In this document: positions 7,003-16,022 of the stretch, in pieces
How the letters are laid out: each line of letters opens with the position of its first letter
Position numbering within the stretch: position 1 is the first letter of the stretch
NCBI GenBank assembly: GCA_009886095.1
Contig: VFJL01000077.1
Coordinates: 1 to 34,005, forward strand
DNA length: 34,005 bases
Direction of reading: 5' to 3'
Source: Nitrosomonadales bacterium
GTDB lineage: Bacteria; Pseudomonadota; Gammaproteobacteria; Burkholderiales; Nitrosomonadaceae
Program-made: the position numbers and the translations under genes
The notes under the pieces: model-generated
What the model was told of the DNA's origin: nothing
The model's database searches: none
The model's input: the letters and a program-made list of their open reading frames with translations, nothing else

Positions 7003-8970
7003 TTATTTTATCGGTTGCTGCAATTGTTCAAGTATTGCCGGATTTTCCAGGGTGGAAATATCCTGGGTGATTTCTTCTCCCCTGGCAATGGCGCGCAGCA
7101 ATCGGCGCATAATTTTGCCGGAGCGGGTCTTGGGCAGGTTGTCGCCGAAGCGAATCTCGTCAGGTTTGGCAATCGGACCGATTTCTTTAGCTACCCAGTC
7201 ACGTAACTCGGTGGATATCTTATGCGCATCCTCACCTTGAGGGCGCATACCTTTCAACACTACGAACGCTATTACCGCCTCACCCTTGATATCATGAGGT
7301 TTGCCCACCACTGCAGCTTCAGCCACCAAGGGATTGGCCACCAGTGCCGATTCGATTTCCATGGTGCCCAGGCGGTGACCAGAAACATTCAGTACATCAT
7401 CAATACGTCCCATGATCCAGAAATAACCGTTTAGATCACGGTTGGCAGAATCGCCAGCCAAATAATATTTTCCACCCAAGTCTCGCGGGAAATAGGTTTT
7501 TCGGAAACGCTCCGGGTCACCCCACAGGGTACGTGCGAGTGATGGAAACGGGCGCTTGATGACCAAGAATCCACCCTTGCCATCTTCCACTTCATGGCCG
7601 GCTTCATCCACGACAGCCGCCATGATGCCAGGTAATGGAAAAGCGCAAGAGCCAGGTTTGAGCGGCATTGCACCGGGCATGGGAGCGATCATGTGCGAGC
7701 CAGTTTCAGTTTGCCACCAGGTGTCCACAATAGGACAGCGGGATTGGCCCACCACGGTGTAATACCACATCCATGCTTCCGGGTTAATGGGCTCACCTAC
7801 TGAACCCAGCAAGCGCAATGAGGATAGATCATATTGATTAGGTAAGTCCGGACCCGATTTGATAAGTGAGCGGATTGCGGTTGGTGCAGTGTAGAAAGTA
7901 GTTACCTTGTGATCCTGTATGATTTTCCAGAAACGACCTGCATCGGGATAAGTTGGGACACCCTCGAACATAATCTGGGTAGCACCCATTGCCAGAGGAC
8001 CGTAGGCGACATAGCTGTGGCCGGTAACCCAACCCACGTCAGCCGTACACCAGAAAATATCGGTAGGCTTGTAATCAAAAACCCATTTCATGCTTATCAT
8101 TGCACCGAGCAGATAGCCAGCGGAAGAATGCTGCACTCCCTTGGGCTTGCCGGTGGAACCGGAGGTGTAAAGAGTAAACAACGGATGCTCGGCATTGACC
8201 CATTCTGGCTCGCAGGTATCATCTTTGTCCTTGATGAGATCGTGCCACCAGACATCGCGCGGGGCATGCCATTTCACATCTTTGCCGGAACGTTGGTAAA
8301 TCACCACGGATTTCACCGAATCAGCCCCACCCATGGCAAGTGCCTCATCTACTGCGGATTTCAGCGGAATAGCCCGACCGCCACGGATTTGTTCGTCGGC
8401 AGAAATAACGGCTACTGCACCGGCATCGATAATGCGCTCATGCAGGCTTTTGGCAGAGAAACCACCAAATACTACTGAATGGATTGCGCCGATGCGCACG
8501 CAGGCCTGCATCGCCACTACCGCTTCAATACTCATCGGCATATAGATGATGACACGATCACCTTTAGCGATACCGAGTGATCTGAGTCCGTTAGCAAATC
8601 GGCATACGCGATGATAAAGATCGCAGTAAGTGGATTTGGTAACTTTACCATCGTCCGCCTCGAAAATAATGGCAACTTTGTCTGGCTGGATAGCGAGATG
8701 GCGGTCGAGACAGTTGAATGAAATATTTAATTCGCCATCGTCAAACCACTTGAAGAACGGGTGATTGCTTTCGTCCAACACTCTGGTAAAAGCCTTGTGC
8801 CACAGAATTTGCTCCTGCGCTAATTTGCCCCAGAAGCCCTGATAATCCCTCGCGGCCTCTGCGCATAATGCATGGTAGGCGTCTGTGCCAGCCACGTTGG
8901 CCTGTTTCATAAATGCCGCGTCAGGAGGGAAAATGCGGGTTTCATGCAAAATGGATTTAATTGCGGACAT
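7003..8970 (-). CDS. acs: Acetyl-CoA synthetase / acyl-CoA ligase of the Acs/PrpE type
   Basis: This 655-residue enzyme activates acetate (or propionate) to the acyl-CoA through an acyl-adenylate. The AMP-binding P-loop '[18 protein letters not shown]', the 'WWQTETG' motif, the '[23 protein letters not shown]' hinge region (A8) and the C-terminal '[11 protein letters not shown]' with catalytic Lys619 are all present. That lysine is the usual site of reversible acetylation. The length matches the family. ATG 8970 has an excellent ribosome-binding site (GGGGAGGT). It is first in an apparent two-gene unit with the MBL-fold hydrolase. The substrate preference between acetate and propionate cannot be settled by eye. 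Confidence 0.94.
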   Translation of the reverse strand: MSAIKSILHETRIFPPDAAFMKQANVAGTDAYHALCAEAARDYQGFWGKLAQEQILWHKAFTRVLDESNHPFFKWFDDGELNISFNCLDRHLAIQPDKVAIIFEADDGKVTKSTYCDLYHRVCRFANGLRSLGIAKGDRVIIYMPMSIEAVVAMQACVRIGAIHSVVFGGFSAKSLHERIIDAGAVAVISADEQIRGGRAIPLKSAVDEALAMGGADSVKSVVIYQRSGKDVKWHAPRDVWWHDLIKDKDDTCEPEWVNAEHPLFTLYTSGSTGKPKGVQHSSAGYLLGAMISMKWVFDYKPTDIFWCTADVGWVTGHSYVAYGPLAMGATQIMFEGVPTYPDAGRFWKIIQDHKVTTFYTAPTAIRSLIKSGPDLPNQYDLSSLRLLGSVGEPINPEAWMWYYTVVGQSRCPIVDTWWQTETGSHMIAPMPGAMPLKPGSCAFPLPGIMAAVVDEAGHEVEDGKGGFLVIKRPFPSLARTLWGDPERFRKTYFPRDLGGKYYLAGDSANRDLNGYFWIMGRIDDVLNVSGHRLGTMEIESALVANPLVAEAAVVGKPHDIKGEAVIAFVVLKGMRPQGEDAHKISTELRDWVAKEIGPIAKPDEIRFGDNLPKTRSGKIMRRLLRAIARGEEITQDISTLENPAILEQLQQPIK

Positions 8971-9240
8971 AACACCTCCCCGGGGATTTTTTCTTGAGTA
9001 AAGTCTATCTTCAAAAAAGTTGGATCATTCGCATTAACTGAATGCAGTCAGCTTTCATATCTTCGCACGGAACAGCTTGTGTTGCCTCTATTGTTGACAT
9101 TAAAGTGGGTGGCGTACAGGCCAAATCTTACCTATAGTACACATCTGGATAACAAGACTAGACTTGGGAGATGCCTCGTTACACCAGTAATACAGTCTGA
9201 ACTTTATGAAGCATCTATTTCATTAATTATAAATTTTTGC
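8971..9240. other. Divergent intergenic region between acs and rimP
   Basis: No gene is visible. It must hold the acs promoter (minus strand) and upstream control of rimP. A TTGACA at 9094-9099 is a perfect -35 hexamer on the plus strand, but no convincing -10 follows at 16-18 bp. The right end becomes very AT-rich before the rimP promoter. Confidence 0.5.
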
Positions 9241-9246
9241 TAAAAT
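9238..9246 (+). promoter_or_regulatory. Candidate extended -10 promoter of the rimP-nusA-infB operon
   Basis: TGCTAAAAT matches an extended -10 (TGN before TAAAAT). It is followed by a GC-containing discriminator (ACGCACG), and the upstream region is A/T-rich, like an UP element. The -35 is poor (tttcat at 9218-9223). The 14-nt block GCTAAAATACGCAC is almost identical to the one before lepA (17711-17724). Confidence 0.45.
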
Positions 9247-9262
9247 ACGCACGTAATTTTTT

Positions 9263-9286
9263 ATGGGCTTGTTCAGCCCATTTTTT
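9263..9286 (+). terminator. Intrinsic-terminator-like hairpin in the rimP leader
   Basis: A perfect 7-bp stem (9263-9269/9275-9281) with a 5-nt loop is followed by a run of six T (9281-9286), ending 15 nt before the rimP ATG. It could attenuate the operon or stop read-through from upstream. Leader terminators before rimP are known from other proteobacteria, but I see no alternative antiterminator structure. Confidence 0.55.
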
Positions 9287-9301
9287 GTTTGTGGCGAGGC
9301 T

Positions 9302-9730
9302 ATGGAGCTGCACGAATTACTGGAATTGACCCTGACCGGAATGGGTTATGAGTTGATTGAAGTGGAACGGTCGCCACGCGGCAAGCTGTTACGGGTGTTC
9401 ATTGACAAGCCCGACGGCATCACCGTGGAGGACTGCGTTGCTGTCAGCAGCCATCTGGGGCAACTGCTTGCGGTCGAAAATATTGATTATGATCGACTGG
9501 AGGTTTCTTCGCCCGGAATGGATAGGCCACTGAAAAAGGTATCTGATTTTACCCGGTTTACGGGAGAGTCAGCTAAACTGAAATTACGTGTAGCGGTAGA
9601 GGGTCAGAGGAATTTCGTCGGTATTTTGAACGGGGTGAACGACGGAATATTAAAGCTGGAAGTGGATGGAAAAATGCTTGACCTTGATCTGGGTAACCTT
9701 GAAAAAGCCCGTTTAGTTCCAAAATTGTAG
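9302..9730 (+). CDS. rimP: Ribosome maturation factor RimP
   Basis: RimP helps 30S subunit maturation by promoting late assembly steps around S12/S19. This 142-residue protein has the N-terminal alpha/beta domain with '[10 protein letters not shown]' (residues about 69-78) joined to an SH3-like C-terminal domain (about 85-142, '[15 protein letters not shown]'). The ATG at 9302 gives [10 protein letters not shown] and has a GCGAGG ribosome-binding site. An in-frame ATG at 9263 would add 13 residues encoded across the terminator hairpin and is unlikely. First gene of rimP-nusA-infB; nusA follows after 27 nt. Confidence 0.95.
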   Translation: MELHELLELTLTGMGYELIEVERSPRGKLLRVFIDKPDGITVEDCVAVSSHLGQLLAVENIDYDRLEVSSPGMDRPLKKVSDFTRFTGESAKLKLRVAVEGQRNFVGILNGVNDGILKLEVDGKMLDLDLGNLEKARLVPKL

Positions 9731-9757
9731 CTGTCTGAGAATTTGGCCGGAGGTAGC

Positions 9758-11230
9758 ATGAGTCGCGAAGTTTTACTGTTGGTAGATGCGCTGGCGCGCG
9801 AGAAGAATGTTGAAAAGGATATTGTTTTTGCAGCGCTTGAATCGGCGCTGGCATCCGCTACTAAAAAACGTTTTCACGAAGACGCTGATGTACGTATATC
9901 AATTGACCGTGAGACGGGAGACTACCAGTCGTTTCGTCGCTGGCAGGTGGTGGCTGATGATGCCGTCGAGGAACCTGCGCGTCAAATTTCCCTGAGTGAA
10001 GCATTGCAGAGCGATGACGAGATCCAGTTGGAAGAATTCATTGAGGTTCCGCTAGAACCGGTGGAAGTTGGCCGTATCGGTGCCCAAGCGGCCAAGCAGG
10101 TCATATATCAAAAAATCCGTGACGCCGAGCGCGAGCAAATTCTGAACGATTTTCTCGAACGCAAGGAATACATGGTTAGCGGCACCATCAAGCGCATGGA
10201 ACGCGGCAATGCCATCATCGAGTCTGGCAGAGTAGAGGCCTTGCTGCCGCGTGATCAGATGATCCCCAAGGAGAATTTGCGAGTTGGCGACCGTGTGCGT
10301 GCTTATTTATCCAAAGTTGACCGTACCGCCCGGGGCCCGCAACTAGTGTTATCGCGGATTGCGCCGGAGTTTCTTATGAAACTATTTGAACTGGAAGTAC
10401 CAGAGATTGAAGAGGGTTTGCTGGAGATCAAGGTTGCAGCGCGGGATCCTGGTTCTCGCGCCAAGATAGCAGTAAAGTCTAACGATCAGCGCGTCGATCC
10501 AATTGGTACTTGTGTCGGCATGCGCGGCTCCAGAGTGCAGGCAGTAACCGGTGAACTGGCAGGAGAACGGGTGGATATCATTCTGTGGTCGGATGATCCG
10601 GCTACTTTCGTCATTAATGCGCTGGCTCCTGCCGAAATCAGCAGCATTATAGTAGACGAAGAAAAGCACTGCATGGACATCGTGGTGGATGAGGACAATC
10701 TTGCCCAAGCGATTGGTCGTGGCGGTCAGAATGTACGGCTTGCATCTGAATTGACCGGATGGGAGCTCAACATCATGAGCATGGAAGAGTCGCAGGCAAA
10801 AAATGAAGAAGAATCCTCTGTCACCCGCAAACTCTTTATGGATAAACTTGATGTAGATGAGGAAGTCGCGGATATCCTGGTACAGGAAGGTTTTACCAGC
10901 CTGGAAGAAGTAGCCTACGTGCCGCTCAATGAAATGCTGGAAATCGAATCGTTTGACGAACAAACTGTCAACGAGCTCCGCAATCGGGCCCGCAACACGC
11001 TTCTGACCGAAGCTATTGTCAGCGAAGAGAAAGTAGAGCACATGGCGGAAGACCTGCTTTCTCTCGAAGGCATGGATAGCCAGATCGCACGTGAATTGGC
11101 AGCTTTGGGTATAAAAACCCAGGAAGACATTGCCGACTTGGCGATGGACGACTTGGTGGAAATGATTGGAATAGATGCCGAACGAGCCAAACAGCTGATT
11201 ATGGCGGCACGCGCGCCGTGGTTTACCTGA
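9758..11230 (+). CDS. nusA: Transcription termination/antitermination protein NusA
   Basis: NusA binds RNA polymerase and nascent RNA, affecting pausing, termination and rRNA antitermination. This 490-residue protein has the N-terminal RNAP-binding domain (about 1-125), an S1 domain (about 135-200, '[19 protein letters not shown]'), two KH domains (about 205-345; the GXXG-type loops are 'CVGMRGSRV' and 'AIGRGGQNV') and two acidic C-terminal helix-hairpin-helix AR repeats (about 360-490), as in enterobacterial NusA. ATG 9758 has a GGAGGT ribosome-binding site 4 nt upstream, better than the in-frame upstream start at 9743. It is 27 nt after rimP and 36 nt before infB. Confidence 0.97.
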   Translation: MSREVLLLVDALAREKNVEKDIVFAALESALASATKKRFHEDADVRISIDRETGDYQSFRRWQVVADDAVEEPARQISLSEALQSDDEIQLEEFIEVPLEPVEVGRIGAQAAKQVIYQKIRDAEREQILNDFLERKEYMVSGTIKRMERGNAIIESGRVEALLPRDQMIPKENLRVGDRVRAYLSKVDRTARGPQLVLSRIAPEFLMKLFELEVPEIEEGLLEIKVAARDPGSRAKIAVKSNDQRVDPIGTCVGMRGSRVQAVTGELAGERVDIILWSDDPATFVINALAPAEISSIIVDEEKHCMDIVVDEDNLAQAIGRGGQNVRLASELTGWELNIMSMEESQAKNEEESSVTRKLFMDKLDVDEEVADILVQEGFTSLEEVAYVPLNEMLEIESFDEQTVNELRNRARNTLLTEAIVSEEKVEHMAEDLLSLEGMDSQIARELAALGIKTQEDIADLAMDDLVEMIGIDAERAKQLIMAARAPWFT

Positions 11231-11266
11231 TTTGGCGGATGAAGCATAGATTACTAAAGGTTACTA

Positions 11267-13879
11267 ATGACTCAAATGAGTGTGGAACAATTTGCCAGTG
11301 AACTGGGACTGTTGCCAGCGGTGCTGCTGGAGCAACTCCAGGCTGCCGGCGTCAGTAAGCAAATGGTCAAGGACGGCCTGACCGAGAAAGATAAAACCCA
11401 ACTTCTGGATTATCTGCGTAAGGTCCATGGCGCCAGGGAGGACAAGGGTAAAATTACCCTGACCCGCCGACAGACATCAGAAATCAAGAAATCGGATAGC
11501 ACTGGAAAAGCTCGTACCATCCAGATAGAAATACGCAAAAAACGCGTATTTGTTAAGCATGATCTGGTTGACGATGTGGCGGCTACGAGTGTGGCTATCG
11601 AGCCTACTGTACCAATGGCAGCCCCTTTACTCGCGCCATCCCCTGTATCAGTGGTGGATGCTGCACAACTGGCGCTACGTGAGGAAGAAGCAAAAAAACA
11701 AGCTGAGCTGATTGCCCGCCAGAGTGCGGAAATCAAGGAAAAAAGAGAGCGCAGAAAACCCGTAGTAGCTAGTGTCCAAGAAACCCAACCGGTTGCTACA
11801 CCTGCACCTACACCGGTTCCGGTTCCGGTTCCGGTTCCAATTGCGATTGCGGCTCCATCTGAAGTAGAGGTACCCCAATCTGCTCCAACGGAAGGTACTC
11901 TGCACAAACCAGTAGTTAAACCAGAAGACAAAGCTGCTAAAGCTGAGAAGAAAAAGAAACAGACCAAACAAGTTATCTGGAAAGACGAGAGTTCCGAAAA
12001 ACGCGGACTCAAGACTCGCGGCGATCTATCCGGCGGCAAAGGATGGCGTACACGCAGAGATAAGCACAGTAAAACTTCCAATGACGACCAGGGAGTTCAT
12101 GGCTTCTCAGCGCCAACCGAGCCTGTCGTACATGAAGTGATGGTACCTGAAACCATCTCTGTTGGGGCGCTGGCTCAGAAAATGTCGGTCAAGGCTGCCG
12201 AAGTCATCAAAACCCTGATGAAAATGGGCAATATGGTGACTATCAATCAGATGCTGGACCAGGAAACCGCCATGATCGTGGTAGAGGAAATGGGCCACAT
12301 TGCCAAATACGCAACGCTGGATAGTCCTGAAGCTTTCCTGGCAGACACTGAACTACCCACGACGGAGTATAAAACGGAGCCACGCGCGCCAGTAGTCACG
12401 GTAATGGGTCACGTTGATCACGGTAAGACTTCCCTGCTCGATTACATCCGTCGCACACGTGTAGCAAGCGGTGAGGCAGGCGGAATCACGCAGCATATCG
12501 GTGCCTATCACGTTGAAACCGAGCGGGGCATGATTACTTTTCTCGACACACCAGGTCATGAAGCGTTTACTGCTATGCGTGCCCGCGGTGCTAAGGTTAC
12601 CGATCTAGTCGTACTGGTGGTGGCTGCAGATGATGGTGTGATGCCTCAGACAATAGAAGCAATACATCATGCCAAGGCTGCCAAGGTGCCGATCGTGGTG
12701 GCCGTCAACAAAATTGACAAACCAGAGGCTAATCCCGAACGCATCAGACAGGAACTGGTAACGCACGGAGTGGTACCAGAGGACTGGGGTGGCGACACCA
12801 TGTTTGTCGAGGTTTCAGCCAAAACCGGCCAAAACATTGACGTATTACTGGAAAGTGTACTGCTCCAAGCTGAAGTACTGGAACTCAAAGCGGCGAAGGA
12901 AGCACCCGCAAGAGGTATCGTTATCGAGTCACGTCTGGATAAAGGGCGCGGCCCAGTAGCAACGATACTGGTGCAGTCTGGAACCTTGAAGCGGGGTGAT
13001 ATTCTGCTGGCAGGTGCAGCGTTTGGCCGGGTACGAGCGATGCTGGACGAGAGCGGCAAACCAGTAGAGCAGGCAGGCCCCTCTATCCCAGTGGAAATTC
13101 AAGGTTTGTCGGAAGTACCAGTGGCAGGAGAAGTAGTAGTAGCTATGGCTGATGAACGTAAAGCGCGTGAAATTGCGCTGTTTCGGCAGGGTAAATTCCG
13201 CGATGTGAAGCTTGCCAGACAGCAAGCAACCAAACTGGAAAACCTGTTTGAACAGAAGGGCGAGATCAGGATACTTGCATTGATCATCAAGGCAGACGTA
13301 CAGGGATCCTATGAGGCGCTGACCCATGCATTGGAAAAACTCTCTACTGACGAGGTTAAAGTCAACATCATCCACAGCGGCGTGGGTGCGATCACCGAAT
13401 CCGATATCAACTTGGCACTAGCTTCCAAAGCCGTAGTGATCGGATTCAACAGTCGCGCAGATGCAGTCGCGCGCAAACTGATTAGTGCAACCGGAGTAGA
13501 TGTACGTTACTACAGTATTATTTATGAGGCAGTAGACGAAATCAAAGCTGCCCTATCTGGCATGATGGCACCAGAGCGCAAGGAAAGCATTATTGGCCTG
13601 GTGGAAATTCGTGAAGTATTCCGCATTTCTAAGGTGGGTGCTGTGGCTGGCTGTTATGTGCTCGATGGTGTCATCAGGCGCGGTTCGTTAGTGCGATTGA
13701 TCCGTAACGGTGAGCTGATTCATACCGGTGAACTGGATTCACTAAAGCGCTTCAAAGACGATGTAAAAGAGGTTAAAGCAAATTTTGAATGTGGCCTGTC
13801 GTTGAAAAATTTTAATGATATTCAGATAAGCGATCAACTGCAAGTCTATGAAATTATAGAGATCCCACGCAGCCTGTAA
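11267..13879 (+). CDS. infB: Translation initiation factor IF-2
   Basis: IF-2 is the GTPase that delivers initiator fMet-tRNA to the 30S subunit and promotes subunit joining. The 870-residue protein has an N-terminal IF2_N domain (about 1-55), a long charged and Ala/Pro-rich linker (about 100-285), a second IF2_N domain (about 287-345), the G domain from residue 380 ('GHVDHGKTS', 'DTPGHEAF', 'NKID', 'SAKTG'), then domains II-IV ending in the fMet-tRNA-binding C2 region. The linker includes a Pro-Val repeat encoded by four tandem GGTTCC units. ATG 11267 has AAAGG upstream; an in-frame ATG at 11276 is possible. rbfA, usually next, is displaced by 433 bp. Confidence 0.97.
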   Translation: MTQMSVEQFASELGLLPAVLLEQLQAAGVSKQMVKDGLTEKDKTQLLDYLRKVHGAREDKGKITLTRRQTSEIKKSDSTGKARTIQIEIRKKRVFVKHDLVDDVAATSVAIEPTVPMAAPLLAPSPVSVVDAAQLALREEEAKKQAELIARQSAEIKEKRERRKPVVASVQETQPVATPAPTPVPVPVPVPIAIAAPSEVEVPQSAPTEGTLHKPVVKPEDKAAKAEKKKKQTKQVIWKDESSEKRGLKTRGDLSGGKGWRTRRDKHSKTSNDDQGVHGFSAPTEPVVHEVMVPETISVGALAQKMSVKAAEVIKTLMKMGNMVTINQMLDQETAMIVVEEMGHIAKYATLDSPEAFLADTELPTTEYKTEPRAPVVTVMGHVDHGKTSLLDYIRRTRVASGEAGGITQHIGAYHVETERGMITFLDTPGHEAFTAMRARGAKVTDLVVLVVAADDGVMPQTIEAIHHAKAAKVPIVVAVNKIDKPEANPERIRQELVTHGVVPEDWGGDTMFVEVSAKTGQNIDVLLESVLLQAEVLELKAAKEAPARGIVIESRLDKGRGPVATILVQSGTLKRGDILLAGAAFGRVRAMLDESGKPVEQAGPSIPVEIQGLSEVPVAGEVVVAMADERKAREIALFRQGKFRDVKLARQQATKLENLFEQKGEIRILALIIKADVQGSYEALTHALEKLSTDEVKVNIIHSGVGAITESDINLALASKAVVIGFNSRADAVARKLISATGVDVRYYSIIYEAVDEIKAALSGMMAPERKESIIGLVEIREVFRISKVGAVAGCYVLDGVIRRGSLVRLIRNGELIHTGELDSLKRFKDDVKEVKANFECGLSLKNFNDIQISDQLQVYEIIEIPRSL
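11815..11838 (+). repeat. Four tandem GGTTCC hexamers inside infB
   Basis: Four perfect copies of GGTTCC encode alternating Val-Pro within the flexible IF-2 linker. Copy-number change by slippage would stay in frame, so the tract may vary in length between strains without loss of function. Confidence 0.85.
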
Positions 13880-14164
13880 GCTAAAGAACCGGCTTTGGCG
13901 TGTATTATCTTATTCTGCGAAGCACCATCTATACCTCTGTGGAACATTTCAGTACTTATTGATCTGGCATGATAGTGGTATAAGGGTGCCTCCAGGAATT
14001 CAAAGTTCCAAACAGGACGGGGCGAGGCGAGAGTAAAAAATGTAGACGTGGCATCGGGCAGATATATAAGGAAGGCATTTTTTGTGAGCAACGAAGTAGT
14101 GTGACGAAATATAGATTTTTAGCGGTGCCCTTGAATTATTATGGTTTTTCAATTCCGATTTAGT
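13880..14164. other. Unassigned insert between infB and rbfA
   Basis: I see no convincing gene here. Frames on both strands are short and without family signals. Together with the transposase scar that follows, it forms a 433-bp interruption of what is normally a closely spaced infB-rbfA junction. No clear intrinsic terminator is present after infB. Confidence 0.45.
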
Positions 14165-14312
14165 ATGAAAAAACAAGGCGTAAAGAAACTACAGCCTGCT
14201 ATACAGCGCGAAGTGTTCTGTTTCCCCAGTTGCAACCCAGAACTGAATCCGGAAGAGCGGCTTAATACTATCCGGCTCGTTGGATCAATAGTCGCACCCG
14301 TATACGAACATC
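14165..14312 (+). pseudogene. Remnant of an IS630-family transposase C-terminus
   Basis: The plus-strand frame beginning near 14165 encodes 'FPSCNPELNPEERLN' (about 14220-14264), close to the conserved IS630-family segment 'LPSYSPELNPEERLN' that carries the last catalytic Glu of the DDE triad. Only some 50 codons are left and no upstream catalytic Asp motifs are readable, so the gene is a decayed fragment. Its frame runs on into the start of rbfA. The family match is from memory of the motif and needs a search. Confidence 0.5.
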
Positions 14313-14678
14313 ATGCCCAAAGACTATTCCCGTACTCTGCGTATTGCTGATCAGATTCAGCGCGAACTGGCTGACCTGATCCACAATGAGCTTAAGGATC
14401 CCCGCATTGGATTGATTACTTTAACTGGGGTCGAGGTGGGTCACGATTATGCTCACGCTAAGGTTTTCTATACTTCACTTGGTAGTGAAGGCGATAACTT
14501 CCTGACTGACAAAGGACTGGAACATTCGGCGGGATTTTTGCGCAGTCAGTTGTCACGCCGACTGAAATTGCGAGTAGTACCACAACTGCACTTTATCTAC
14601 GATGAATCGGTTGAACGCGGCATGCGTCTATCGCAACTGATAGACGAAGCGATGGCACAGGAAGGTCCAGCAGAGTAG
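14313..14678 (+). CDS. rbfA: 30S ribosome-binding factor RbfA
   Basis: RbfA assists late 30S maturation, including 16S 5'-end processing and cold adaptation. The 121-residue protein matches the family length and layout: 'RTLRIADQIQRELADLI' N-terminal helix, 'LKDPRIGLITLTGVEV' strand, a KH-like fold with 'AKVFYTSLG', then 'LRSQLSRRLKLRVVPQLHFIYDES' and a Met-Arg-Leu-Ser helix. ATG 14313 has no good ribosome-binding site. Its promoter must lie in the insert after infB or inside infB. truB follows after 35 nt. Confidence 0.95.
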   Translation: MPKDYSRTLRIADQIQRELADLIHNELKDPRIGLITLTGVEVGHDYAHAKVFYTSLGSEGDNFLTDKGLEHSAGFLRSQLSRRLKLRVVPQLHFIYDESVERGMRLSQLIDEAMAQEGPAE

Positions 14679-14713
14679 CTGAATGGTGCTGTTGTATCTA
14701 AAATATCCCCCGT

Positions 14714-15667
14714 ATGTTTGAACCACAGCCAAAACGCACTAGACGCAATATCAGTGGCGTCCTGTTGCTTGATAAACCGTGCGGAATTTCATCCAATCGG
14801 GCGTTACAAATTATTAAACGTATCTTTGCCGCAAGTAAGGCTGGACATACCGGTACACTAGATCCGCTGGCAACTGGATTATTACCAATTTGTCTCGGTG
14901 AAGCCACCAAATTTTCCTCTGCATTACTGGGCGCTGACAAGACCTATGAAGCGGTACTGAAACTGGGTTATATCAGCACTACAGGCGACGCTGAGGGAGA
15001 AATTTCAGTAGTGGGCGATGTGAAACTAATGCTGCTGCAAGTTGAGGTAGTATTGCAAAGCTTTATTGGTCCCATTACGCAGATTCCACCTATGTACAGT
15101 GCGTTAAAACACCAGGGAAAACCCCTGTATACTTACGCTAGAGAAGGAGTGGAAATAGAACGGCAACCACGCGAGATAACTATTCATGACCTGCGTATTG
15201 AAACCCTCGTCGGCAATGAAATGTGTATCACGGTTAAGTGCAGTACGGGTACATATGTCCGTACCCTGGCGGAGGATATCGGTAGAGCACTTGGATGTGG
15301 TGGAGCATATCTGACTGCCTTACGCCGCATCACTGTCAAAAATTTTGACCTATCACAATCCTATACGCTGGATCAACTTGAGGCAATGCCACTATCGCAA
15401 CGAGATATCTGTTTGTACCCGACAGACTCGCTCTTGCGTAATTTTCCAGCCGTGATGCTGGATAGTGCTGCAGTGCTATCTCTACTGCAAGGGCAGACAG
15501 TGGCTGACCCTTTCTCCATGAACGGTTCAATGGAAGGAGAAAGGGTTCGGCTGTATGATCGGGAAGAAAATTTTCTGGGGTTGGGGGAAGTTACGACACA
15601 AGGTGAGATTGCTCCGAAACGGCTAATGGCAGAGAAAATATCTGCGGCAAAGACCCATCGACCATAA
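14714..15667 (+). CDS. truB: tRNA pseudouridine-55 synthase TruB
   Basis: TruB makes pseudouridine at position 55 in the T-loop of tRNAs and acts as a tRNA chaperone. The 317-residue protein has 'GVLLLDKPCGISSN', the catalytic motif 'GHTGTLDPLATGLLP' with the nucleophilic Asp near residue 54, 'KTYEAVLKLG', the 'QIPPMYSALKHQGKPLYTYAR' segment and 'CSTGTYVRTLAEDIG', all characteristic of the family. A PUA-like C-terminal domain (about 245-310) follows. The rbfA-truB order is standard. The ribosome-binding site before ATG 14714 is weak. Confidence 0.96.
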   Translation: MFEPQPKRTRRNISGVLLLDKPCGISSNRALQIIKRIFAASKAGHTGTLDPLATGLLPICLGEATKFSSALLGADKTYEAVLKLGYISTTGDAEGEISVVGDVKLMLLQVEVVLQSFIGPITQIPPMYSALKHQGKPLYTYAREGVEIERQPREITIHDLRIETLVGNEMCITVKCSTGTYVRTLAEDIGRALGCGGAYLTALRRITVKNFDLSQSYTLDQLEAMPLSQRDICLYPTDSLLRNFPAVMLDSAAVLSLLQGQTVADPFSMNGSMEGERVRLYDREENFLGLGEVTTQGEIAPKRLMAEKISAAKTHRP

Positions 15668-16022
15668 AATCCCCAGATGGAAACCGTTCGTTGCTATGAG
15701 AAAAGTACTCGTTTATTTCAATGTCGCCAGACTATCACTGTTCTCCACTTGTGGTACGGCGCAGCCATATAAATACGCTATACTGGCCTAGAAGCGGGAG
15801 AATGGGGGCGCCAGTAAAGGAAAATTCCTTGGCAATTGATTTATCTGAGCGTGCTCTCGCTTAATGCACTACTTTTCTGCGACCACCTGATCGTACCGAT
15901 GCTGGCGAATTAGCCCTCCATTAAAAATGTGATCCAGACCTGCCTGTCTCAAGCCAGAAATTCTGTATGACAACTCTGGCAAAAACCCGGATTGAGTATC
16001 CCAGTCGAATATTTTATCTATT
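15668..16022. other. 355-bp gap between truB and the HtrA protease gene
   Basis: No confident gene is seen. A TATACT (15779-15784) could be a -10 but lacks a well-spaced -35. A 20-codon frame at 15802-15864 (starting MGAPVKENSL) follows a GGGAG, and its middle contains a short inverted repeat (AAGGAA/TTCCTT). No sigma-E-type promoter could be recognised with confidence before the protease gene. Confidence 0.4.

Noticed and set aside
7909..8478. 189-codon frame antisense to acs
   Set aside because: It is a shadow of a highly conserved gene, with no ribosome-binding site or family features.
9094..9099. TTGACA as the -35 of a rimP or upstream promoter
   Set aside because: No -10-like hexamer at 16-18 bp spacing.
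10382..11041. 219-codon frame antisense to nusA
   Set aside because: A long antisense frame within a conserved coding gene; composition is that of a shadow frame.
11410..12081. 223-codon frame antisense to the infB linker
   Set aside because: Ser/Thr/Gly/Ala-rich low-complexity product arising from the repetitive linker of IF-2.
13846..14091. 81-codon minus-strand frame after infB
   Set aside because: It starts in the insert and ends within infB with no ribosome-binding site or recognisable domain.
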